Positions 18,134-27,332 of a stretch of DNA of 64,000 nt are shown one piece after another. The notes beneath the pieces are model-generated. The model ran no database searches. It had not been told where the DNA came from and was given only the letters and a program-made list of their open reading frames with translations. The position numbers and the translations under genes were made by a program. The DNA comes from Pistricoccus aurantiacus. Its GTDB lineage: Bacteria; Pseudomonadota; Gammaproteobacteria; Pseudomonadales; Halomonadaceae. The stretch lies in assembly GCF_042682565.1 (NCBI RefSeq), contig NZ_JBHUIC010000030.1; one strand, written 5' to 3'. Numbering within the stretch: position 1 is the stretch's first letter; each line of letters begins with the position of its first letter.

Positions 18134-19510
18134 TCAGCGCACGCTATCCAACAGCTGGAAATACTTGTACAGCGCCCGCTGCCCCAGTCGGCGAATCGGA
18201 CGCAACGGATGGCTGGGCAGCGGTGAACTGAAGATGGGGAGATCGGACTCGGCGATGGTCTCACCGGCGATCAAGGCCGCCAGCTTTTTCGAGGCATAGG
18301 CCGAGAACGATACGCCATTTCCGCTGTAACCTTGGGCATAGAACACCTGCTGCTTCGAGTCCGGCTGCACGATGCGAGGCATCATGTCGTGGGAAATATC
18401 CATCCAGCCGTGAGAGAACCAGGGCGTTTCAATGCCTTTCAGGGCGGGAAACTTGCGCGCGATGGCTTCTTGCACGGTGCGTAGGTGCTTGGGGTTCTGG
18501 GCGTCCGCCCCGCTGATGGCGCTGCGGGTACCGATCTGCAGGCGTTTCTCGGGCAGATAGCGGTAATAGTGACGCAGCTTGCGGGTATCGGTGACGATCA
18601 TCGTCGAGCAGAAGCCGCAGGCCTCGATCTCGTCGTCCGTCAGGGTGCGCGTCCACACGGAATTGGCCATGATCGGCATGTTTCGGTAGGCGGTGAGCTT
18701 GTGCAGGTTCGGGCTGGTATAGCCGGCGGTGGCGATACCCACGGTACGCGCGCGGACGACCCCTCTCGGGGTGCGCAGATAATGCACGCCGCCTTCGGTC
18801 GTCCAGCTCTGAACCGGGCTGGCAGTGTGTATCTTGGCACCTAGCTTGCGCGCCACCCGGGCGTAACCGTAGGCCAGTTTCAGCGGTTGCACGGGGATAC
18901 CCACCGGCTCGAGCAGGGCGCCGTGACACTCCTGATCGCCGATGTATTCATCGAGAACCGTGTTGCGATCCAGGAGGCGGGTCTTGTAACCCAACACGCT
19001 GTTACACAGCTCGGACTCGCTCTTCAGCCCTTCGAACGCCTGCTTGCTATGGGCGATAAGCAGATTGCCCTGGTGCTGCGGATCACAGTCGATTGCCGGG
19101 TCTTCGGCCATGGCCTTGAAGACCTCGAAGCCTTCCAGGCTGTTGGCGTGCAGGCGGCGGGCGGTATCGGCGCCCCACTTCTTCACCCACTGGCTACGGC
19201 TAAGGCGCCCCCAGGCCAGGTGGCCCTGGCCGCCGTTGCGACTGGTACAGCCCCAGCCGATCTGGTTGGCTTCCAGGACGGTGGCCTTGATGCCGTATTC
19301 GCGGGCAAGAAACAGCGCGGTGGCAAGGCCGGTGAATCCCGCGCCGATCAGCACCACATCCGCTTCCGTATCGGCGTTTACCGGGCCGTCGTCCTCCGGC
19401 GGTTCACCGGCGTGATAGCGCCAGTAGGTCGGTGCGTAATCCATTCCCGTTCCGGGAGAAGTGTCACGCAGTGGATCATAGTGCGGGTAATACGGCTGAG
19501 GTGTAGCCAT
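18134..19510 (-). CDS. FAD-dependent amine/amino-acid oxidoreductase (DAO family, PuuB-like)
   Basis: A 458-residue flavoprotein. The dinucleotide motif VVLIGAGFTGLATALFLA lies near residues 53-70, followed by LEANQIGWGCTSRNGGQG, the region of covalent or tight FAD binding in this group. The C-terminal FAD block YAQGYSGNGVSFSAYASK is also present. The family includes gamma-glutamylputrescine oxidase and glycine/sarcosine-type oxidases. The start at 19510 fits AGGGAG at nine-base spacing better than the ATG at 19519. The BCCT gene lies 71 bases away on the same strand, suggesting oxidation of an imported amine; the substrate is unknown. Confidence 0.87.
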   Translation of the reverse strand: MATPQPYYPHYDPLRDTSPGTGMDYAPTYWRYHAGEPPEDDGPVNADTEADVVLIGAGFTGLATALFLAREYGIKATVLEANQIGWGCTSRNGGQGHLAWGRLSRSQWVKKWGADTARRLHANSLEGFEVFKAMAEDPAIDCDPQHQGNLLIAHSKQAFEGLKSESELCNSVLGYKTRLLDRNTVLDEYIGDQECHGALLEPVGIPVQPLKLAYGYARVARKLGAKIHTASPVQSWTTEGGVHYLRTPRGVVRARTVGIATAGYTSPNLHKLTAYRNMPIMANSVWTRTLTDDEIEACGFCSTMIVTDTRKLRHYYRYLPEKRLQIGTRSAISGADAQNPKHLRTVQEAIARKFPALKGIETPWFSHGWMDISHDMMPRIVQPDSKQQVFYAQGYSGNGVSFSAYASKKLAALIAGETIAESDLPIFSSPLPSHPLRPIRRLGQRALYKYFQLLDSVR

Positions 19511-19581
19511 GGGGTTCATCTCCCTTGTTCATTGCTGAATGATTTAACTGACTTTTGCTGATTGACCAGGCCAATCAACAT

Positions 19582-21264
19582 CTATTCCTGGGGTTTATCG
19601 GGTGCGTCTACCGGTTTTACATAGGAGGGATTGACCGGCTTTATATAAGAAGCAAGTCCTCTGGCAAAAAGCCCGATGGCATCATTTCTCATGCCCCCAC
19701 TTTTTGCGGATTTGAGCATTCGATAAACCGAGACCATGTAGGCAATGCCCACGAAGAAGAACGGGGCCCCCACCACAATAGCCAGGCTTCTTATCGCATC
19801 GAATCCGCCCGCAAGCTGAAACACGATGCCGGTAAAACCGATCACCACGCCCCAGAGAAGGCGCATGGAAACCTTGGGGTTTTCCACGCCGTTGGAGACC
19901 TGCATGGCGGCGAAAAAGGAGGCGGAATCCGAGGTGGTGACCGCGAAGACGACGATATTGAAGAGCACGATCAGGCTAAGCCACCAGCCGCCGTTCATGC
20001 TGTCGAGGAGCATGTAGATGCCGGATTCCGGCTTTTGCTGAACGCTTTCCCACAGGGGGGCGATGCCGTTGACCTCGACATAACCGGCGGATCCGCCCCA
20101 GATGCTGAACCAGCCAATGGCGAGCAGCATGGGCACCAGGATGACGCCGACGATGAATTCCCTCAGGGTCCGGCCCCTGGAGATGCGCGCGATGAAACCG
20201 CCGCAGAAGGGGATGTAGGAGATGTACCACAGCCAGTAGAAAACCACCCACCAGCCGAGCCATTCCCGCTGCTCGAAGTTGCCTGCGTCACTCCAGAACT
20301 GCAGTGCAAAGACCTGGCCGAAGTAGTCGCCGATCTGCTGGGTGGCAAGGTTCAGCAGGTACTGCGCTGGCGCGTGTCCAAAGAAGAGCAGCGCGAAGAG
20401 GATGACACCGGCCATGACCATGTTGGCCTGACTCAAGAACTTGATGCCGCGCTCCACCCCGGTGGCGGCGGAGATCACGTAGGCGACGATCACCACCATC
20501 ATGACCAGGGCCTGACCCAGGGCGCCAAGCTCGAGCCCGAACAGTTGATTGAGGACATAGCTGATGGACGACACGCCAAGGCCGATCATGGTGGCGTTGC
20601 CGCCGATGGTGCCGATGATGCCCAGGCCGTTGGCCACACGGCCCCAGATACTGCTGTTGCAGCGCTCGCCGAGGATGCCGTACAAGCCGGTTGCCACGGT
20701 AAGCGGAAGGCCCAGTCGGTAAGCGGGAAAGGCGATGGCCCAGGCCGCAATGGCAAACACCGCCCAGCCGTGCATGCCCCAGTCGAGCAGGGTGAGCTGG
20801 ACCGCCTTGGCGACGCCGGCTGCTTCACCGGTGGCCCCCATGTCGATGACGTGGGAAGACTCGTACAGGTGGGTCAGCGGCTCGGCGACGCTGAAGAAGA
20901 CGAATCCGATGCCGAAACCGCAGCTGAACAGCATCGATATCCAGGCGCCATAGGAGAATTCCGGCACCTCATCGTCGGCGCCCAGCTTCAGGTCTCCGAA
21001 GGGACTGATGACGAGATACAGGCAGAAAAGCAGTGTCCCGCCCACACCCAGCAGAAAGGCCCAACCGAAATTGAAGATCAAAAAGTCGCGAATGCCTGAC
21101 AGCGTCGCTCCGGTGGCCTCGGGCAGCAACAGGGCGCAGGCCATGATCGAGGCGTAGATCGTGAGTACCGGCCAGAACAGGGTGTGATCGTATTCACCAA
21201 ATAACCGGGTAGTGAGACCACCGCGACGATAGCGTCCGGCGCTATGCCTTAACGTTTTTTTCAT
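19582..21264 (-). CDS. BCCT-family betaine/carnitine/choline transporter
   Basis: A 560-residue inner-membrane carrier with about 12 helices. Hallmarks are MHGWAVFAIAAWAIAFPAYR and the tryptophan-rich helix 8 region WWVVFYWLWYISYIPFCGGF followed by IARISRGRTLREF. The start at 21264 follows a strong AGGAAAAC; the frame extends further but without a site. It probably imports a trimethylammonium compound. The nearby gamma-butyrobetaine-hydroxylase-type gene and FAD oxidase suggest use as a nutrient as well as an osmolyte. Confidence 0.92.
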   Translation of the reverse strand: MKKTLRHSAGRYRRGGLTTRLFGEYDHTLFWPVLTIYASIMACALLLPEATGATLSGIRDFLIFNFGWAFLLGVGGTLLFCLYLVISPFGDLKLGADDEVPEFSYGAWISMLFSCGFGIGFVFFSVAEPLTHLYESSHVIDMGATGEAAGVAKAVQLTLLDWGMHGWAVFAIAAWAIAFPAYRLGLPLTVATGLYGILGERCNSSIWGRVANGLGIIGTIGGNATMIGLGVSSISYVLNQLFGLELGALGQALVMMVVIVAYVISAATGVERGIKFLSQANMVMAGVILFALLFFGHAPAQYLLNLATQQIGDYFGQVFALQFWSDAGNFEQREWLGWWVVFYWLWYISYIPFCGGFIARISRGRTLREFIVGVILVPMLLAIGWFSIWGGSAGYVEVNGIAPLWESVQQKPESGIYMLLDSMNGGWWLSLIVLFNIVVFAVTTSDSASFFAAMQVSNGVENPKVSMRLLWGVVIGFTGIVFQLAGGFDAIRSLAIVVGAPFFFVGIAYMVSVYRMLKSAKSGGMRNDAIGLFARGLASYIKPVNPSYVKPVDAPDKPQE

Positions 21265-21486
21265 GAAGTTTTCCTCCGATAAAGGCACCTGATTTCATAG
21301 GTCATCAGCCAACGGCAACAGAATGTCAGGCATGGCGAAGCGCTCGGCACGTCCATAGGGAAGCGTGTTGCCTAAACCTTTATCGTGTTGTCGTCGAATG
21401 GCTTACCGCGCTGGGGAAACCTTGCGCTTGCATGACGTTAAAAGCGCCCGTTCCTCAGCGGTTTTCGTCGATTGGGCGACGAGTGA

Positions 21487-21600
21487 CTAGGTGACCCGTG
21501 AAGAGTTGGCGAAATAGTCGGAGGCGTTATGCGATGCCGCGATGGAATCGTCGGCATAGACGTGGTTGGCGGTTATCGACAGGGTGTCGGCGTGATGCAT
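21487..21600 (-). CDS. Probable 37-residue protein of unknown function
   Basis: Starts MHHADTLSITANHVYADD and ends ASDYFANSSRVT. GAGGA lies eight bases before the ATG at 21600. Third codon positions are about 76% G or C, like the neighbouring genes and unlike the AT-rich flank, which supports real translation. It has no signal peptide or membrane segment and is rich in His, Asp, Asn and Ser. I recognise no family. It lies 222 bases upstream of the BCCT start on the same strand, with a small hairpin (CGTCG/CGACG, 21466-21481) just after its stop, so it could be a leader peptide or an independent small protein. Confidence 0.5.
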   Translation of the reverse strand: MHHADTLSITANHVYADDSIAASHNASDYFANSSRVT

Positions 21601-21679
21601 GGTCATTGTCCTCGATACGAATCTTTGTGTTTGTTGTTGGCAATGACGGATAGTCATGAAGGGATTCAAAATTCTATCC

Positions 21680-21696
21680 GCTAAAATGAATTTAGC
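21680..21696. promoter_or_regulatory. Inverted repeat in an AT-rich promoter region
   Basis: GCTAAA-ATGAA-TTTAGC is a perfect six-base inverted repeat about 80 bases upstream of the small ORF that precedes the BCCT gene. The surrounding stretch 21601-21976 is strikingly AT-rich with A and T runs and holds no other gene that I can support. It could be an operator for the minus-strand transcript. Confidence 0.35.
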
Positions 21697-21976
21697 AGGT
21701 AAAAATTATATTTAAATGAAAAAATAGTATTTTTTTTCACTTCAGGTGGGTTTTCAGAATCGCTTTGATGGATCGATACGTCCTGTTCCCCCTATTCAAT
21801 GAATGGCTAAAAGTAATAAAGACTTTAAAAACAATATTTTATCCCACCATCATCCACGGCGGCCATGAGCCTTGCTGCTGGTTTCACTGATATGATGAAG
21901 TGGCTTATCCGTAGGCATTGACTGAAACGGGACGAAACGGTGAATCCGCGAACAACTCAGCTTTCATGTTGGCCTG

Positions 21977-22840
21977 TCAGCAATGCTCAACCAGCCAATC
22001 CCATAACCGGCTTGCCTCCTGATGCGGTTGCCCCCGCTTGGGGCGTACCAGCCAGAAGCTCTCGTCGCTTGCCACCGCCAGATCCAGCGGCGCTACCAGG
22101 TCGTCACGCTGTTCGAGCAGACGATGATGACTGAGCGCGATGCCGCCATTGCGGGCGGCCAGCGCCAGCGTCATCATCTGGCTATCGCAGCTCAGCGCCG
22201 CGCAACACGACTCGAAACCCGGCAAACCGATCCGCTCCCACCAGGTCGGCCAACCCACGGCGAAACCCGGCGCGTGCAGTAGTGTCTGCCCGGCCATGTC
22301 CTCGGGTTTGTGGATCGTCTCCGCCAGGGCCGGGGCGCAAACCGGCAGCATGGTTTCCTCGCCCAGGGATACCGCTTCCACCCCGTCCCAGTCGCCGTGA
22401 CCATAGCGAATCTCCAGATCCGCCCCTTCGGGGCCGAAATCGCCGGGCCAGATGGCACTGATCAGCCGCAGGGAAATGGCCGGATAAGCGTGTTGAAACC
22501 CCGGCAGCCGCAGCGCCAGCCAGCTCTGCTGAATCATCGGGGTGGCCCGCAGGGTCACCAGCGCCTCCGTCACGCCACCGAAGACTTCCCGGGTACCCTC
22601 GTCGAGGCGCGCGAAGGCCTCCTGCAGGCTCGGCAACCAGGCCTGTCCCGCCGGGGTCAGGCTGAGGCTGCGCGGATGGCGTACGAACAGCTTCTGCCCC
22701 AGGCGATCCTCGAGCAGACGAATACGCTGGCTGATTGCCGCCTGGGATACACCCAGCTCGAGACCCGCCGCGGTAAAACTCAGGGTGCGGGCCGCGGACT
22801 CAAAGGCCTGCATCCATAGGAGTGGGGGCAAGGAGAACAT
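21977..22840 (-). CDS. LysR-family regulator (GcvA-like)
   Basis: A 287-residue regulator. The winged HTH LSFTAAGLELGVSQAAISQRIRLLEDRLGQKLFVR sits at residues 20-55, and the effector domain follows. The N-terminal PPLLWMQAFESAAR resembles the GcvA subgroup. It is divergent from the dioxygenase gene at 22955 with a 114-base shared gap, the standard arrangement for a LysR protein and its target. Confidence 0.9.
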   Translation of the reverse strand: MFSLPPLLWMQAFESAARTLSFTAAGLELGVSQAAISQRIRLLEDRLGQKLFVRHPRSLSLTPAGQAWLPSLQEAFARLDEGTREVFGGVTEALVTLRATPMIQQSWLALRLPGFQHAYPAISLRLISAIWPGDFGPEGADLEIRYGHGDWDGVEAVSLGEETMLPVCAPALAETIHKPEDMAGQTLLHAPGFAVGWPTWWERIGLPGFESCCAALSCDSQMMTLALAARNGGIALSHHRLLEQRDDLVAPLDLAVASDESFWLVRPKRGQPHQEASRLWDWLVEHC

Positions 22841-22954
22841 GCCAAAGCTCGCTATAAGCTGAATGGGGTCATAGCCGTCAGATTAATCGTTTGTCACTGG
22901 TTCAGCTAACCCTCACCCTGTTGGCGTCATCCATCATTTATCGCGGAGGCGACC

Positions 22955-24130
22955 ATGACCATTCCCCCCACCCTCGACACCTCGCGCCCCTCACTGGACA
23001 TGGGCGACTTCACCCGACATGACGAGGCGTCGGGACTGGTCGATGCCACCGCCGGCGACCACCGCATCGCCTTGACCTGGGCGGATCGGCGCCAGGCCGA
23101 GTTTCCGCTGATATGGCTGCGGGATCACTGCCCCTGCCCGGCATGCCGTCACCCGCTGACCCATGAGCGGCTTCATGTGCCCTTGGAGGAGCCCGACGAG
23201 ATCGCCGCGCTACACCTGGAAGCGGGCAACCTGGGTCTCGTCTGGGCCGATGGCCACATCAGCCGCTTCGATGCGGGCTGGCTGTACCGGCGGATTCCAG
23301 GACAGTCCTTCGAAGACAGCGTACCGGCGCGCCGGCCCTGGGCGGAGGATTTTCGTCCCGCGCACATTGCCCATGCGGATTTCGTCGCCGGGGCGCAGGG
23401 CGAGTGCGCCTGGTTGACCGCCCTGCTGCGCGACGGCCTGGTGCTGCTCGACAATGGCCCCCTGGCGGACGAGGAAGTCCGCCGACTTGCCGAACATATC
23501 GGCCCGCTACGCGCCACCAACTTCGGCGCTCGCTTCGACGTGCGCTCCAAGCCCAATCCCAACAATGCCGCCTACACAGCGATCGGCCTGGCGCTGCACA
23601 CCGACCTGCCCAACTGGCGCGAGCCGCCGGATATTCAGCTACTTTACTGCCTGGAGAACGACGCCCTGGGCGGCGAATCGATCTTTACCGACGGCTTCGC
23701 CGCCGCCGAGGTGCTGCGCCAAACCGCGCCAGAGGCGTTTCGCCTCCTCAGCGAGACGCCCATCGACTTTCGCTTCCAGGACGAGGAACAGGATATCCTC
23801 TGGCGCGCGCCCATTCTGAGCCTCGATGACGTGGGTAATGTCCTCGAAGTACGGCTCAACAACTGGATACGCGACAGCCTACGCCTGCCCCTTGAGGAAA
23901 TGGATGACTGGTACCGGGCCTACCGGACGTTCTGGCGACTGGTGCAGGCACCGGAACGTCGGTTCGAACTGGCGCTGGCGCCGGGCCAGATGGTTGCCTT
24001 CGACAACCGTCGGGTGCTGCACGGCCGCCATGCCTTCGATCCCGAAAGCGGTCGCCGCCATCTGCAGGGCACCTACCTGGATCTCGATATGTGCGAGTCG
24101 CGTCTGCGGGTACTGGCGCGCAAGACCTGA
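22955..24130 (+). CDS. Gamma-butyrobetaine hydroxylase-type 2-oxoglutarate dioxygenase
   Basis: A 391-residue Fe(II)/2-oxoglutarate oxygenase. The N-terminal zinc-binding domain shows Cys59, Cys61 and Cys64 (LRDHCPCPACRH), as in gamma-butyrobetaine dioxygenase. The catalytic TauD-like domain has the Fe ligands His215 and Asp217 (ALHTDLPNW) and the distal His356 (VLHGRHAFD). The known family reaction converts gamma-butyrobetaine to L-carnitine; trimethyllysine hydroxylase is the alternative. GCGGAGGCG precedes the ATG. A divergent LysR regulator and a nearby BCCT carrier support metabolism of trimethylammonium compounds. Confidence 0.88.
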   Translation: MTIPPTLDTSRPSLDMGDFTRHDEASGLVDATAGDHRIALTWADRRQAEFPLIWLRDHCPCPACRHPLTHERLHVPLEEPDEIAALHLEAGNLGLVWADGHISRFDAGWLYRRIPGQSFEDSVPARRPWAEDFRPAHIAHADFVAGAQGECAWLTALLRDGLVLLDNGPLADEEVRRLAEHIGPLRATNFGARFDVRSKPNPNNAAYTAIGLALHTDLPNWREPPDIQLLYCLENDALGGESIFTDGFAAAEVLRQTAPEAFRLLSETPIDFRFQDEEQDILWRAPILSLDDVGNVLEVRLNNWIRDSLRLPLEEMDDWYRAYRTFWRLVQAPERRFELALAPGQMVAFDNRRVLHGRHAFDPESGRRHLQGTYLDLDMCESRLRVLARKT

Positions 24131-24263
24131 TATCGAGAGGCTGATTGACGATCCTTCGCCAGGCGCCACCAAGGCCAGGCCGTGTTGAAAGAGGCGCCGG
24201 GAGGCGGCAACGACGCTGTCGTAACGCTGCCGATCTGACGAAAAACCTCTGCTAACCTTTTAC

Positions 24264-25394
24264 TCAAATCGGCCGCTGGGCTTCCTTGTAGGATCGAGCG
24301 CGGACCCGCTCGACGCTTTCCGGGGCAATCAAGCCCAGTTCGCTGGCGTGGCTGGCCATCTGCTGGCTGCTTTTCGCCAGCAGCAGCTCGCAGTCGTTCT
24401 TGGCGACCTGGTCCGCCAGCCGTGCAATGGCCGCGTCGCGGCTTTCGTCGTGATTGATGTTGCGGATATAGATCGCGCGGATACGTCCCGGGTACTGCTC
24501 GACGATCTGGACATAGACCTCCGGGTCGTGCTGGCCGCTGTCGCCGATCAGCACGAAGGGCAGGTCGTCGTAAAGCGCCAGCATCTGCTCGATCAGCTTG
24601 CGCTTGTGGTCCACCGCCTGGCGGGGCAGGGGGTTCTGCAGGGTCATGCCCCAGTCCCGCAGAAAAAGAATCGGCCCCACCGGGATGTGGTTGCGCTGAA
24701 AGAAGGCCTCGAGCACTTCGTAGATACCCCAGGGACCCCGGGAGACGTAGAGCATCGGGCGATCGCGGTTGCCGTCCGGTCCTTCGAAGAGTGCCTGGTA
24801 AAAGGTCGCGACACCGGGGAAGGCGGTGCGGCGTTCCGCGGTTTCGAAGAATAGCCGGTAGATCATCTTGAACTTGTTGGCGACCCCGGTATACATCACC
24901 GTGTCGTCGATATCGCTGATGACCACCAGGTCGGCGCTGGCCGGTGGCACGTAGATTTCCGCCTGGGTCTCGATGGTGTCCGGCTGGCGCTTGGCGTGCT
25001 CGATCGCGACTTCGAGTGTGGCCCGATGCCAGCTTTTTTCGTTATCCAGCGGTGTATCCAGCTTCATGTGAATATCGAAATAGCCGTCCTTGCCGGTGGA
25101 AACGGTGAGCTTGCTGTCGTTGAGCTTGAGCGTCACCTGGGCGTCGCCCACGCCCCAGCGCAGGGTCCGTCGCAGCAGGTCGACCAGGTCCCGGAGCAGC
25201 GACCCTTCCGCCAGGGACTGGCCGAACCCCGGCTGGCGAAAGACCCGGCCCAGTACGTAGATCTCCTTCGACGAGCCGTAGCCCCGATAGGCTTGCACCA
25301 CCACGCCGCCTCGACCGTGATCGGCTTTCATCGGCTTGGTGGCAACGTGTAGCAGCTTGCGTAACGCTCTTCCTGGCGTGCGGCGCGATACCAT
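24264..25394 (-). CDS. App1-type phosphatidate phosphatase-like protein (DUF2183)
   Basis: A protein of about 376 residues with the HAD-like catalytic motif VVISDIDDTVMYTG (DxDxT) in the middle and the App1 block YVSRGPWGIYEVLEAFFQRNHIPVGPILFLRDWG after it. Yeast App1 dephosphorylates phosphatidate; bacterial relatives are largely untested. The N-terminal part (GRVFRQPGFGQ ... FDIHMKLDTPL) is the usual beta-rich leader. Start is uncertain: 25394 has a weak GAGAA site, while an ATG at 25439 has none. It is a single gene with no clear partner. Confidence 0.82.
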   Translation of the reverse strand: MVSRRTPGRALRKLLHVATKPMKADHGRGGVVVQAYRGYGSSKEIYVLGRVFRQPGFGQSLAEGSLLRDLVDLLRRTLRWGVGDAQVTLKLNDSKLTVSTGKDGYFDIHMKLDTPLDNEKSWHRATLEVAIEHAKRQPDTIETQAEIYVPPASADLVVISDIDDTVMYTGVANKFKMIYRLFFETAERRTAFPGVATFYQALFEGPDGNRDRPMLYVSRGPWGIYEVLEAFFQRNHIPVGPILFLRDWGMTLQNPLPRQAVDHKRKLIEQMLALYDDLPFVLIGDSGQHDPEVYVQIVEQYPGRIRAIYIRNINHDESRDAAIARLADQVAKNDCELLLAKSSQQMASHASELGLIAPESVERVRARSYKEAQRPI

Positions 25395-25480
25395 AGGCGG
25401 TTCTCGTGATTGGCAAGATGAGGCGAGTTGGCGACTCATGTAAAAAACGGTTCGACTTGAAAACAGTCTGGCATAAAAAA

Positions 25481-25508
25481 TGCCCGGTCGGGAAATTCCC
25501 GCCGGGCA
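25481..25508 (-). terminator. Rho-independent terminator of the PfpI-family gene
   Basis: Stem TGCCCGG-GGGAA pairs with TTCCC-CCGGGCA around a short loop, followed on the minus strand by TTTTTT. It begins 26 bases past the stop codon of the gene at 25534. Confidence 0.85.
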
Positions 25509-25533
25509 CGCTGTCGGTCGTTCGAGTCGGCAA

Positions 25534-26097
25534 TCAGGCGTGCTGATCGCTATGGCGACCCTCGCCGATTTCCTCGATCAGTTTGCTGCAGAACGCATCC
25601 AGGTCGTCCGGCTTGCGGCTGGTGACCAGGCCGTTGTCCACGACCACTTCCTGATCGGACCAGTGGGCGCCGGCATTCTTCAGGTCCTGGGAAATGGAAG
25701 GATATGAGGTCATGGAACGACCTTCGACCACCCCGGCGTTGATCAAAATCCAAGGGCCGTGACAGATGGCGCCGACGGGCTTGCCCGCTTCGAAGAAATG
25801 CCTGGTAAAACGCAGGGCATCATCATTCTGGCGCAGGGTATCCGGATTGAACAGGCCGCCGGGGAGCATCAGAGCGTGATAGTCGGCGACGTTCGCTTCG
25901 CTCAATGCCTTGTCGACGTCGTAGGTATCACCCCAGTCCGTGCTGGCCCAGGCGCGAATGCCCTTGGCATCCGGGGCGATCACGTGCACCGTGGCGCCGG
26001 CGCTTTCCAGCTTGGCCTTGGGAACCGACAGCTCGGATTCCTCGAAGCCGTCGGTGGCGAGAATAGCAACACGTTTTCCATTCAACTGCTGAGTCAT
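25534..26097 (-). CDS. PfpI/DJ-1 family protein (YhbO-like)
   Basis: A 187-residue cytoplasmic protein with the DJ-1/PfpI fold. The nucleophile elbow AICHGPW places Cys112-His113 at the active site, with the acidic residue in TDGFEESEL (Glu about 19-20). Family members include stress chaperones, deglycase-type enzymes and peptidases. The start at 26097 follows a textbook AAGGAGG. Dps and a Usp gene lie immediately upstream on the same strand, giving a stress-protection group. Confidence 0.92.
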   Translation of the reverse strand: MTQQLNGKRVAILATDGFEESELSVPKAKLESAGATVHVIAPDAKGIRAWASTDWGDTYDVDKALSEANVADYHALMLPGGLFNPDTLRQNDDALRFTRHFFEAGKPVGAICHGPWILINAGVVEGRSMTSYPSISQDLKNAGAHWSDQEVVVDNGLVTSRKPDDLDAFCSKLIEEIGEGRHSDQHA

Positions 26098-26202
26098 GGC
26101 AACCTCCTTGCGGCACATGGTGAATCGCGACGTCTTGCCGTCGCGACTCATGACAACATTGGGATGCTTGAAAATCTATCAAGGGGGTATAGGCCCTCAC
26201 GC

Positions 26203-26688
26203 TTAGCCCAGGTAGGCGTTGAGCATCCACAGGGTCTTTTCCTGCTCGCGAATATAGTCGCTGGCTTGCGAGGCGGTGCCTTCGTCGTCTGCGTCGGACG
26301 CCAGGGACAGAATCTCTCGCTGAAGCTCGATCAGCACCTGATAGCCTTTGACGACGCTGCGCACGCAGTCCTCGCCACCGGCCACATTCTTGTCTTCCTC
26401 GATCGTGGAAATCCGACCATAGTCGCTGTAGGCGTGCAGGGGCTGATGACCCAGCGTCAAGATGCGCTCGGCGACTTCATCGATCTTGGTCAACAGGTCC
26501 GTATAGAATTCTTCGAATTTGGCGTGCAGCTCGAAGAACTGCGGGCCTTTCACGTTCCAGTGATAGCCCCGCACGTTCATGTAAAAGATCTGGTAGTTGG
26601 CCAGCAGCGTGTTGAGCTTATCCGCCAGATGATTGGCGCTGGAAGTTTGCAGGCCGATCGTGTTGATATCGCTATCCTGATGTGCCAT
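26203..26688 (-). CDS. dps: Dps-family DNA-protection ferritin
   Basis: A 161-residue mini-ferritin that oxidises Fe(II) with peroxide and stores iron in a 12-mer. The ferroxidase ligands are in RGYHWNVKGPQFFELHAKFEEFYTDLLTKIDEVAERI (His, Asp and Glu of the Dps signature). The start at 26688 follows AGGAGA. The N-terminal tail is short and acidic, so direct DNA binding is uncertain. It lies between pfpI-like and usp genes. Confidence 0.92.
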   Translation of the reverse strand: MAHQDSDINTIGLQTSSANHLADKLNTLLANYQIFYMNVRGYHWNVKGPQFFELHAKFEEFYTDLLTKIDEVAERILTLGHQPLHAYSDYGRISTIEEDKNVAGGEDCVRSVVKGYQVLIELQREILSLASDADDEGTASQASDYIREQEKTLWMLNAYLG

Positions 26689-26822
26689 CGAAATTCTCCT
26701 GAGCCTTGGTAACAAGTTGATATCGACAAGCTTATAGGCTTGTCGATCGAGACTAAAGTCAATCCTCGCCATCGCCATCATAGGTAATACTCATGATATT
26801 GCGACGCCGCGAGCTACCGAAC

Positions 26823-27254
26823 TCAGCGCACGACCATGACCGAACATGGCGCATGGCGAACGATGCTCTCCGAGTCGTGACCCAGCAGAACTCGCGCGAG
26901 AGATTCCCGTCCGCGGTTACCCACCACGAGCAGCCCCACCTCGATTTCTTCCGCCAGACGTACGACTTCGGTGTCCACGCGCCCCATCCGCAGGTGCGCC
27001 ACTACCGCCTTGGCGCCGCCGGCTCTGGCCTTTTCGACCTCTTGATCCAGCCGTCTCTGGTTTTCCTGTTTCAATCGGTCGTACTGCCTCTCCGAAAGCG
27101 TGTCCGGATGCGTCCAGGGCGAAATGAGGCCGACCAGAAGCAGATGCAGCTCCGATCCCGTGGCGTCACAGAGTTCGACCGCCTGAGTGATGGCACGGTC
27201 CGAGGCGGCCGATCCGTCGACCGCCACCATGATCTTCGTGGGATACATTTTCAT
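26823..27254 (-). CDS. Universal stress protein (UspA family)
   Basis: A 143-residue single-domain Usp. The N-terminal KIMVAVDGSAASDRAITQAVEL and C-terminal LLVVGNRGRESLARVLLGHDSESIVRHAPCSVMVV are diagnostic. The ATP-loop pattern G-2x-G-9x-G(S/T) is present except that the last position is His (GH), so nucleotide binding may be altered. GGAGA precedes the start. Confidence 0.92.
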   Translation of the reverse strand: MKMYPTKIMVAVDGSAASDRAITQAVELCDATGSELHLLLVGLISPWTHPDTLSERQYDRLKQENQRRLDQEVEKARAGGAKAVVAHLRMGRVDTEVVRLAEEIEVGLLVVGNRGRESLARVLLGHDSESIVRHAPCSVMVVR

Positions 27255-27332
27255 TGTGTGTCTCCGAAACGTGAATCGACACGTTGTCGATGATCTGATC
27301 CCGACCGCTGGACATTATCGCGCTAGAGAGCG

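Noticed and set aside
19555..21099. A 514-codon plus-strand frame opposite the BCCT gene
   Set aside because: Antisense shadow of a well-supported 12-helix carrier.
22883..22892. TTAATCGTTT upstream of the dioxygenase gene, resembling the LacI operator
   Set aside because: Only one half-site is kept; the other side reads GTCACT, so there is no palindrome.
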